Positions 6,171-12,712 of a DNA stretch of 17,394 nucleotides are shown piece by piece (position 1 is the stretch's first letter; the number at the start of each line of letters is the position of its first letter). Both the position numbers and the translations under genes were made by a program. Source of the stretch: Bacteroidales bacterium 45-6 (GTDB taxonomy: Bacteria > Bacteroidota > Bacteroidia > Bacteroidales > Dysgonomonadaceae). The notes beneath the pieces are model-generated. The model had not been told where the DNA came from. It did not search any database and was given only the letters and a program-made list of their open reading frames with translations. The stretch lies in assembly GCA_001897035.1 (NCBI GenBank), contig MKRS01000158.1, positions 1-17,394 of the forward strand. Direction: 5' to 3'.

Positions 6171-8246
6171 ATGATTAATCAGCAATTGATCGCCCCCCGC
6201 AGCATTGTGGTTGTCGGTGGATCCAACAACACGATGAAACCAGGAGGGAGTTCTCTTTGGAATCTTTTGCACGGCACTTTTGACGGCAATGTATATATTG
6301 TAAATGCCAAGGAAGATATAGTTCAGGGAATGAAGTGTTATCACGATGTTTCCGAAATTCCACAAGCAGATTTAGCCATTATTTCGATTCCAGCGCAGTG
6401 TTGCTTGGAGGTGATAGATGTGCTTGCCTATCAAAAAGGCGTGAAGGCGTTCATCATTTATTCTGCCGGATTTGGCGAAGGGACAACCGAAGGAGGCGAA
6501 CTGGAACAGCAAATCCTGAAAAAAATAAACGATGCCGGAGCGTGTATGTTGGGTCCCAACTGCAGCGGCATGTTCAATGTCCATCATCAGAGCCTTTTCA
6601 CTCAACCAATTCCATTCATCGATTCTAAAGGGGTGGACATGGTGTCGAGTTCAGGAGGTACGGCCTCGTTCATCATCGAATCTTCCATCCACATAGGCTT
6701 GCGTTTCAACTCGGTCTGGGCTGTTGGCAATGCCACGCAGATCGGTGTCGAAGACATTGTGCAATATTTGGATGAGTCGTTCGATCCTGAAACGAGTTCC
6801 AGAACCAAATTGCTTTATGTGGAGACAATCCGCGATCCAGACAAATTGTTGCAACACACCGCTTCCCTTATCCAAAAAGGTTGCCGGATAGCCGCCATCA
6901 AATCGGGTGCAACAGCTTCCGGAAAACGGGCGGCGGCTTCCCACACGGGAGCAATTGCCTCGTCCGACCTTGCTGTGGAGGCGCTTTTCCGCAAGGCGGG
7001 CATCATCCGTTGCTATTCGCGGGAGGAATTAGCCGCAGTGGGTGCTGTGCTTTCGTTGAAGCCACTGAAAGGAAAAAACCTTGCTATTATTTCCCACGCT
7101 GGAGGCCCTGCGGTCATCCTTACCGATGCTTTATCCAAAGCGGGCATAAATGTGCCGGAAATGCCGAAGGAGATTGCCGAAGGGTTGAAAAAGCAATTGC
7201 TGGCCGGCAGTTCAGTAAGCAATCCGATTGATTTGCTTGGAACTGGTACGGGAAAACACCTTGGCTTGGCGATCGATTATTGCATACAGCATTTTAAGGA
7301 AATAGATGGCATTGCTGTGATCTACGGGAATCCCGGAGTCACGAAAGTGATCGAGGCTTACAACGTGCTGCACGAGAAGATCGAAACCAGCCCCATCCCG
7401 ATATATCCGATCCTGCCTTCCGTGGTGATGGCGGTGGAGGAAACAACCGATTTTGTGAGCAAGGGGCATGTCAACTTTTCGGACGAGGTGGTGCTCGCCA
7501 CGGCTCTTTCGAAGGTGGTTTCTACAGCTCCGCCTTTATCGAGTCATGCTCCAATTCCCGAGATAGACATACCCGCTATTCGGCAGATTATCCACAACAA
7601 CGAAGACGGCTGGCTGCCGCCCCAGCAGGTGAGAAAATTGCTCGAGATGACTGGCATCACGATGGTACACCAATTTGTTTCCATCTCGAAAGAGGAGATT
7701 GTGGCCGAAGCCGAAAGAATTGGTTTCCCGGTGGTGCTGAAGGTGGTGGGACCTATCCACAAGTCGGACGTGGGAGGAGTTCGGATCAATATCAACTCCC
7801 CTGAATATTTGGCCCGCGAAGTGGAACGGATGATGCAGATACCCGGCGCTACCGCCGTGATGATTCAGCCCATGCTGACGGGAAAGGAACTCTTCATTGG
7901 TGCTAAACACGAGCCCACTTTCGGGCACGTGCTGCTCTGTGGGCTGGGTGGAATTTTTGTAGATATTCTCAAGGATGTGGCATCGGGATTGGCTCCCCTG
8001 AATTTTGCGGAAGCTTACTCGATGGTCCGTTCGTTGAAGTCATACAAGATAATCCAAGGCGCAAGAGGTCAGAAAGGGATCAACGAAGACAAATTTGTGG
8101 AAATCATCGTCCGCCTGTCGATATTGCTCCGCTATGCTTCCGAAATCAAGGAACTGGACATCAATCCGCTCTTGGCTACCGAAAAAGAGATCGTAGCGGT
8201 GGATTCGAGGATGTTGATCGAGAAAGACAAGCCGGTGGAGAATTGA
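6171..8246 (+). CDS. NDP-forming acyl-CoA synthetase (fused alpha and beta subunits)
   Basis: A 691-aa cytoplasmic enzyme of the ADP-forming acetate/acyl-CoA ligase family. Family members interconvert acyl-CoA + ADP + Pi with acid + CoA + ATP, often conserving energy from amino-acid or pyruvate fermentation. Domains in order: CoA-binding Rossmann domain (about 1-130, IVVVGGSNN near residues 12-20); succinyl-CoA-ligase-like domains (about 140-460, with MLGPNCSG at 126-133 and SSSGGTASF at 159-167); ATP-grasp domain (about 475-691, with FPVVLKVVGP and GKELFIGAKH). H258 in ASHTGAIAS is the expected phosphohistidine of the alpha part. H530 in IHKSDVGGV matches the conserved histidine of the ATP-grasp part that relays the phosphate. 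Length and domain order fit the fused alpha-beta class. Acyl substrate cannot be read from sequence. The ATG at 6171 places the Rossmann motif at the usual distance from the start. The gene ends about 540 bp before a convergent gene. Confidence 0.9.
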   Translation: MINQQLIAPRSIVVVGGSNNTMKPGGSSLWNLLHGTFDGNVYIVNAKEDIVQGMKCYHDVSEIPQADLAIISIPAQCCLEVIDVLAYQKGVKAFIIYSAGFGEGTTEGGELEQQILKKINDAGACMLGPNCSGMFNVHHQSLFTQPIPFIDSKGVDMVSSSGGTASFIIESSIHIGLRFNSVWAVGNATQIGVEDIVQYLDESFDPETSSRTKLLYVETIRDPDKLLQHTASLIQKGCRIAAIKSGATASGKRAAASHTGAIASSDLAVEALFRKAGIIRCYSREELAAVGAVLSLKPLKGKNLAIISHAGGPAVILTDALSKAGINVPEMPKEIAEGLKKQLLAGSSVSNPIDLLGTGTGKHLGLAIDYCIQHFKEIDGIAVIYGNPGVTKVIEAYNVLHEKIETSPIPIYPILPSVVMAVEETTDFVSKGHVNFSDEVVLATALSKVVSTAPPLSSHAPIPEIDIPAIRQIIHNNEDGWLPPQQVRKLLEMTGITMVHQFVSISKEEIVAEAERIGFPVVLKVVGPIHKSDVGGVRININSPEYLAREVERMMQIPGATAVMIQPMLTGKELFIGAKHEPTFGHVLLCGLGGIFVDILKDVASGLAPLNFAEAYSMVRSLKSYKIIQGARGQKGINEDKFVEIIVRLSILLRYASEIKELDINPLLATEKEIVAVDSRMLIEKDKPVEN

Positions 8247-8682
8247 CTGTTATTTCTTATTGGGTTTCCTTACCAGCCAAGGGGACTAATACTTGGCCGG
8301 GCAAAAACCTCTACCAATAAAATAGGAAAAATCATTCCACGGACACTTTGTTTCTAAAGCGGATAGCAACCGGCGAATCAACGTGCCACTTGCGCATCTT
8401 TCCTGTTGCAAGTTAGACAGAACTTTGTCTGTCTCCAAAAAAAAATACGGTACACGGAGGTTTTCGAAAAAAACACAAATCGCTATTTATCAACGTTATA
8501 AATCCGCGCAGATTTTTTTTTACGGTACAGGCAGAAAAGCATTCATTTTTTCTCGCAAATTAACATTGCAAAATGAGCCTTTCTATGAAAAAAGCGATTT
8601 GCGATTGTACAGCAAAGAGAGATTCCTCCAGTCGCATGATTCGATCGGTAGCAGGGAGAAGATCGGGTGAAAATCGAAGATA
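8247..8682. other. gene-poor intergenic region with weak hairpins
   Basis: No convincing gene was seen. An imperfect hairpin lies just after the acyl-CoA synthetase (CCAGCCAAG 8273-8281 with CTTGGCCGG 8292-8300, one mismatch) without a T-run. A 7-bp inverted repeat AGACAGA/TCTGTCT is at 8415-8434, followed by nine A residues. A 5-bp stem AAATC/GATTT at 8500-8515 runs into a T tract to 8521 and could be a weak + strand terminator. The 9-mer TACGGTACA occurs twice (about 8446 and 8521). The segment is rich in homopolymer runs. The 95-codon frame at 8383-8670 has an atypical composition and is not called. Confidence 0.5.
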
Positions 8683-8732
8683 AACGTCCGGCACGAAACC
8701 AAGTGTTTTTTACAGGTCTCGTGCCGGACGTT
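8683..8732. terminator. strong hairpin between convergent genes (likely terminator)
   Basis: A perfect 14-bp inverted repeat: AACGTCCGGCACGA (8683-8696) pairs with TCGTGCCGGACGTT (8719-8732). After one mismatch it extends by ACC/GGT (8698-8700 with 8715-8717). The loop contains six T residues. Read leftward, as the transcript of the DUF5723 gene would run, it is followed by TTTATCTTC, a partial U tract. It lies 51 bp past that gene's stop and probably terminates it. It may also stop rightward transcription. Confidence 0.7.
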
Positions 8733-8783
8733 CTCGTTGGCTCATCGCCGGGGGAAAAGTTTCGGTTCTGACTAATGTTCTAT

Positions 8784-10202
8784 TCAGAGCGGGAAATTGA
8801 TGCCGAAAGCCAGATTTGCATTTCCGTTGTGCAGGGGAATATATTCTTTCGAAACTTTGCCCATGAAGCTGTCGGAACCAATGAAGAGATTGAATCCTTT
8901 TGCATACAGGCTCAGCATCCCTCCGAGTGTCGTGCCTTCGGACGTGGTGGAGGCGTTTAAGGAAGCTTCCACAAATTTCACCGGGCGATAGTTCAACGCC
9001 AAGCTGGTTTGGTGCAAGGAAAAAATTCCATTGAAGCGTTTAGTGTATAGGATCCCGGCGGATAACTTGTGGTAGAACGGCATCTGGTATTCTGCTGCGA
9101 GCGAAAGGGTGGCAGTCAACGAAGATTTCTCGTTCTTTTGTCCGTCGTCATATACAGAGAATACTTTCTTTAGGTCGTCACCCAAGGCTTGAAATTGGTC
9201 TCCGACTTTATTGTTCCCGGTGTTTTCTCCCGTGGCGTAGATCGGGTTGTTGAACCCGTCAAACTCCCAAGTCCCTTTCGACGAAGCTGTGTTGGTGTTT
9301 TTCCAAGTGATGCTGCCCAAGTCGGTCAATGCACCTGAGACAGTAAGCCCATCTATTGGTGCGACTTTGTAAGTGAATCCCAAGTCCAGGGCCAGCCCAA
9401 ATCCGGGGGTGTCGAAGCTCACATCGTCAATCCCGGTCACCTTCTTTCCTCTGGCCGGATCTGTTGTGTTGGGATCGGGGTTGTCGTCGTATTTGAACTT
9501 CGATTTTAGGACGGCTGCCGAGAACTTGGCATTGCCGTTGATAGTCCACACGTCTTTGTTGAGTGTTAAGTCCAGATGATCGACATCAAGCTTGGCATAG
9601 GCCATCCCCGATAGGATTTTGAGCTTGCCACCGATGGTGAGGTTTTCGCCGATCTTGTGCGAATGGCCGAGGCCAATTTCAAGGTAATTGAGTGATTTTG
9701 CACCCAAGTTTTTGAATGAATAATGTTCTTTCTCTCCCGTTTTCTTCATGAATTCGAAGAGTTCGTAAGGCAGGCTCAGGGAGGTGTTCGACTTCATGTT
9801 CACCTCGATGATGTTCACCCCTTTGAATCCTTTGAACCCGACGGAAAACAGGTTGTAGTTGACATGTGCATTGACCCTGTTTTTGTCGTGTAGCTTTCCC
9901 AGAAATTCGTCGGCATTCACTTCGGGACTCATAAACGTGGTGAGGTTGTAGTTGGGGTTGTTTTCCAATTTATAGACGAAATTGGACAATCCGACATTGC
10001 CACTTGTTCCCACGTTGGTGCTTCCGAAGAGCAAGCCCAGGTAGGCTTGGTCGGCAAGGGCCGGATTTAGCTGGTGCCGGAACGTTGAAGTTTTCATAAA
10101 GTAGGAAGAACGCAACTCCTGGCCCGAAATGCTGATCGTGGATGCAAGCATTACTGCACCAATGAATAAAGATTGGCAGATATAATGTCTCATAGGGCTC
10201 AT
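8784..10202 (-). CDS. DUF5723-type outer-membrane-like protein
   Basis: A 472-aa protein from the ATG at 10202 (a second ATG at 10193 is equally possible). The open frame extends to a TTG at 10223, but the ATGs place the signal peptide properly. MSPMRHYICQSLFIGAVMLA is followed by a small-residue stretch and cleavage near SISGQ-ELRSS, so it is exported. The rest is rich in alternating hydrophobic/aromatic beta strands, for example LNYLEIGLGHSHKI, FGLALDLGFTYKV and LAAEYQMPFYHKLSAG, and it ends in the phenylalanine-containing strand ANLAFGINFPL. This is the look of a Bacteroidetes outer-membrane beta-barrel; the overall pattern (QLNPALADQAYLGL near the N-terminus) fits DUF5723. No enzymatic motif is seen and the biological role is unknown. 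It is the second gene of an operon, 17 bp after the large lipoprotein gene, which suggests that the two act together at the outer membrane. Confidence 0.75.
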   Translation of the reverse strand: MSPMRHYICQSLFIGAVMLASTISISGQELRSSYFMKTSTFRHQLNPALADQAYLGLLFGSTNVGTSGNVGLSNFVYKLENNPNYNLTTFMSPEVNADEFLGKLHDKNRVNAHVNYNLFSVGFKGFKGVNIIEVNMKSNTSLSLPYELFEFMKKTGEKEHYSFKNLGAKSLNYLEIGLGHSHKIGENLTIGGKLKILSGMAYAKLDVDHLDLTLNKDVWTINGNAKFSAAVLKSKFKYDDNPDPNTTDPARGKKVTGIDDVSFDTPGFGLALDLGFTYKVAPIDGLTVSGALTDLGSITWKNTNTASSKGTWEFDGFNNPIYATGENTGNNKVGDQFQALGDDLKKVFSVYDDGQKNEKSSLTATLSLAAEYQMPFYHKLSAGILYTKRFNGIFSLHQTSLALNYRPVKFVEASLNASTTSEGTTLGGMLSLYAKGFNLFIGSDSFMGKVSKEYIPLHNGNANLAFGINFPL

Positions 10203-10219
10203 TTTTTTGGCTTTTAGGA

Positions 10220-11992
10220 TCAATTAAAATTGGTTATAACCTTTCCGTTCAGCTTGATACGGAGATTGTTTAACTGGACATATTGCGCGGAAAGAAGGGT
10301 CTTGTCAGAGGTAAGGTCTGATGCCGAGGCGGTGAATCTAAATTTTAATTTTTCTATCTTACTCACATCGGCTGGAGATGTTGGCGTAAACTTCACGCTC
10401 ACTTCAGTTTCCTTCGGGGCGTCCAACGTTCCCAGGGCGATTGTGGCAGATTCAACCGCAATTTCTTTGATTATTTTCCCATGAATGTCGTAAGGGACAA
10501 TCTCTGTCACTAAGTTCAGAGGGATTGTGTTTACGGCAGTAGCCGTAATGGTCAGCCCTTCGGCTTGATAGTCTTTTAGATCCTTGTTCATGTCAACGAT
10601 CGAGTCATTATACAGGATTTTCAAGTCCTTGTCGAATTGAAATGGGATGAGGATTTGATAGTCAACGCCGACACCGTAGCTCTGTCCCAGTCGGATGGTA
10701 TGCTCAACGCTTTGGTCTGCAGTTACTTTTCCATCATTGAAATTTACCCCAATTTCATCTGGAAGTTTTGTAACAAGTTTGTTCAGGCTACTTACAGTCT
10801 CATTATGTATGGGAAGATTGGTGCCAAAGGGATCGAAAGGTGTGCCTGTCTGCGAAAAATACGAGACTGTTGTTGAATTTTTTGCAATGTTGACATGCCC
10901 CGACTCGGGGATTGAAACGGATGCAAGCGTTTGTCCACTTTTTTTGCTTTCAACAACGCCTTGAAAGATGATGGGAACAGGTAGGTTTTGCGTGTTGAAA
11001 CTGAGTTTCAGGGTCGGGTTGGTTGCCGAAAAGTGGATTTCGTCGTCCTGCAAGAAATCAGGAAGGCCACTCTTTATCTGTAGGGGAGCCGCATTGAAAT
11101 TAATCGTTGGGTTCACAAGGCCGGTGATCTGTTGCGATGAAATTTGGGAAAAGCTGATGTTGAAAACTGCTTTTGCTGTTTCTCCCTGAACGATATTTAC
11201 TGTTCCATTGGTAGAGAACGCAATATCTCCATTGATGAATATTGTCCCGCTTTGACGTATTTCGCCATTGTCCACCTTTTGCCCGAATGATCCATTGACC
11301 GGAAATTCAAGCGATTGGATAGGTATTGTGATCGTCTGGGAACTTCCCGTGATAAAATATTCGTTGGCGCTATTCAACGAAGACGACTTGACGAAATTAG
11401 GGAACTTTATCTTTAAATTGGTATAAGACCCAATTTTGAATTTCGAATTGTCCGTTGATAATTTGATTGTGGCAGAGACATTGTTTAATGAAATGGTGTG
11501 GATCTCTTTCACCTCAACCGGAATATTGGGCATTTTCACACTCACATCCGAGCTTACAGAGATCATCGTGTCTGCTTGTGAATTGAAGCCCGGGATGTTC
11601 GTTTGCGCAATGAACAAATTATTCGTCTCGATATGAATGGGCGACACGTCAAAAGGGGCAATGCTCTTCACGTTCACATTGAACTTCGATGACCCGCTTT
11701 TGACCAAATAATAAAGGCCGCGATTGCTTCCCGAGGTAATGGTGTCCACCAAATTAGAGGCATCTATCTTGATGATGTCCTTCAAATACATTTTTTCGGT
11801 ATTTCCCAGCTTGAGAGCCAATCCATTGCTCCCGAGGGCCATGGTCAGGTCTATGTCCTTGCTCATGTCGTATGCATTGTCAACGCTGCAAGAACCAAGA
11901 AGTACAAGCGAGATCAAGCTGCACAGGGCTGCTTTGCGCGTATGCCAGTTTACTTTTGCCAAAGGGCTTACATTGTTATTTGTCGATTCCAA
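10220..11992 (-). CDS. large lipoprotein of unknown function
   Basis: A 590-aa frame beginning at a TTG (11992). No in-frame ATG exists before residue 43, which lies after the lipobox, so the start must be non-ATG. TTG at 11992 or TTG at 11962 (codon 11) both leave a good signal peptide (KVNWHTRKAALCSLISLVLL). The lipobox is LLGSC with lipidation at C35 (first-TTG numbering), followed by SVDNAYDMSKDIDL. The mature protein is rich in Ser/Thr/Asn and predicted beta strands, without cysteines, coiled coils or recognisable catalytic motifs. The N-terminal MALGSNGLALKLGNTEKMYL stretch looks like that of uncharacterised Bacteroidales lipoproteins encoded next to DUF5723 genes; this comparison is from memory. 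It is probably a surface or periplasmic beta-sandwich partner of the barrel encoded just downstream (17 bp). A predicted promoter lies about 85 bp upstream. The frame is open to the TGA at 10220 without disruption. Confidence 0.75.
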   Translation of the reverse strand: MESTNNNVSPLAKVNWHTRKAALCSLISLVLLGSCSVDNAYDMSKDIDLTMALGSNGLALKLGNTEKMYLKDIIKIDASNLVDTITSGSNRGLYYLVKSGSSKFNVNVKSIAPFDVSPIHIETNNLFIAQTNIPGFNSQADTMISVSSDVSVKMPNIPVEVKEIHTISLNNVSATIKLSTDNSKFKIGSYTNLKIKFPNFVKSSSLNSANEYFITGSSQTITIPIQSLEFPVNGSFGQKVDNGEIRQSGTIFINGDIAFSTNGTVNIVQGETAKAVFNISFSQISSQQITGLVNPTINFNAAPLQIKSGLPDFLQDDEIHFSATNPTLKLSFNTQNLPVPIIFQGVVESKKSGQTLASVSIPESGHVNIAKNSTTVSYFSQTGTPFDPFGTNLPIHNETVSSLNKLVTKLPDEIGVNFNDGKVTADQSVEHTIRLGQSYGVGVDYQILIPFQFDKDLKILYNDSIVDMNKDLKDYQAEGLTITATAVNTIPLNLVTEIVPYDIHGKIIKEIAVESATIALGTLDAPKETEVSVKFTPTSPADVSKIEKLKFRFTASASDLTSDKTLLSAQYVQLNNLRIKLNGKVITNFN

Positions 11993-12027
11993 AGCTCTAT
12001 TTGTTAAATGAATTAATAAACGGAACG

Positions 12028-12050
12028 TCGATGTCTCTTTAGCACATCGA
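12028..12050. repeat. leader inverted repeat TCGATGT/ACATCGA
   Basis: A 7-bp perfect inverted repeat with a 9-nt loop (12028-12034 and 12044-12050) in the 5' leader of the leftward lipoprotein operon. On the + strand it is followed by ATTTTTATTTT, so it resembles a terminator for rightward transcription. On the minus strand it would be a leader hairpin near the 5' end of the mRNA. Role unknown. Confidence 0.4.
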
Positions 12051-12075
12051 ATTTTTATTTTCCTTATAACTTTTC

Positions 12076-12106
12076 CAAAGATATTAATATTTCCTTAGCT
12101 TGCAAG
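12076..12106 (-). promoter_or_regulatory. predicted promoter of the lipoprotein/DUF5723 operon
   Basis: On the minus strand TATCTTTG (12083-12076) is an exact TAnnTTTG. CTTG (12106-12103), one mismatch from the -33 element, lies 19 bp upstream. The predicted start is near 12070, giving a leader of about 80 nt. Confidence 0.6.
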
Positions 12107-12249
12107 TGAATGATGGTTTTTTTCTTGGAAATGGGAATGCAGGTGGAAAGTATGGAGGGCTTCCTGCAAAGACGGCTTCTGATACTGCACAGGTAGATCT
12201 TCCGTAATACCGGTTGTGGGATAGGTGCCGCCAACATTTTTCCAACCTG
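12107..12249. other. intergenic segment between divergent promoters
   Basis: This segment separates the leftward lipoprotein promoter from the rightward B12 operon promoter. An imperfect hairpin (GCAGG near 12140 with CCTGC near 12167, plus GGAAG/CTTCC inside) is visible. No gene is supported; leftward frames here run through the promoter and riboswitch of the B12 operon. Confidence 0.4.
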
Positions 12250-12282
12250 ATTGCAATCCATGTGAAAAATGTATTAACTTTG
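12250..12282 (+). promoter_or_regulatory. predicted promoter of the cobalamin uptake operon
   Basis: TAACTTTG at 12275-12282 is an exact TAnnTTTG. An ATTG at 12250-12253 is a one-mismatch -33 element with a 21-bp spacer. The predicted start (about 12286-12288) coincides with the first base of riboswitch helix P1, which supports both calls. Confidence 0.65.
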
Positions 12283-12284
12283 GG

Positions 12285-12576
12285 GTCGCAACGGTTCTCC
12301 TTTTGGCACCCGCCAAAAGAGATTAAAAGGGAATCAGGTGTAAATCCTGAACAGTCCCGCTGCTGTAAGCTTCATTTTCAGTTAGCAGTTAACATTCATC
12401 AGTTAACAGCTTAATTGGAATAACGTATTGAACAACACTATTGCCACTGAAGACAATCAACAGTCATCAGTTTACAGTCACAGTTTTTATTGATAACTGC
12501 TAACTGTTCTCTGCTAACTGGTTTTCGGGAAGGCGTTCAAATACGGGAGTGAGTCAGAAGACCTGCCTTTGCGGAT
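12285..12576 (+). promoter_or_regulatory. cobalamin riboswitch with large peripheral insertion
   Basis: An mRNA leader aptamer that binds adenosyl- or other cobalamins and lowers expression of B12 uptake genes. P1 is CGCAA (12287-12291) with TTGCG (12569-12573). A GC-capped hairpin is formed by TTTTGGC and GCCAAAA (12301-12318), flanked by TCTC/GAGA. The conserved core GGGAATCAGGTG (12329-12340), with TCAGG/CCTGA pairing, is followed by CAGTCCCGCTGCTGTAA (12352-12368). The 3' B12-box is AGTCAGAAGACCTGCC (12552-12567), close to the canonical AGCCAGGAGACCTGCC. Between the core and the B12-box lies an arm of about 150 nt, far longer than usual. Sequence from 12577 to the start codon would hold the expression platform; no strong terminator was seen there, so control of translation is possible. 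Confidence 0.93.
12379..12520. repeat. CAGTTA-type repeat arm inside the riboswitch
   Basis: CAGTTAGCAG (12379-12388) pairs perfectly with CTGCTAACTG (12511-12520). CAGTTA at 12400-12405 pairs with TAACTG at 12494-12499, giving a long imperfect stem. Related units (cagttaacag at 12400, cagtcatcagtttacagtca at 12461-12480, taactgctaactgttc at 12494-12509) show that the arm is built from variants of one roughly 7-10-nt motif. Confidence 0.75.
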
Positions 12577-12712
12577 TATAGTTTATGGCTTTCGAGGAAA
12601 GAGCTTGGAACAATACTGCATCATCTGCTCCGTTATTGGTAGAATTTGTGCTTTGTTGAACTTCACTTTGTTTCTTGTTTGCTATTTGAGTTAACGCCAA
12701 ATAGTGGAACTT

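Noticed and set aside
8415..8446. AGACAGA/TCTGTCT hairpin as a terminator
   Set aside because: On the + strand it is followed by A residues, and on the minus strand no T-run follows, so it does not fit an intrinsic terminator in either direction.
8383..8670. 95-codon + strand frame in the intergenic gap
   Set aside because: Low-complexity, Lys/Phe/Ser-rich product over A and T runs. It has no recognisable motif and no upstream promoter element that I could support.
12064..12316. Leftward frames of 65 and 73 codons upstream of the B12 operon
   Set aside because: They run across the B12 operon promoter and the riboswitch 5' part. A few stretches look protein-like, but there is no supported start and no known family.
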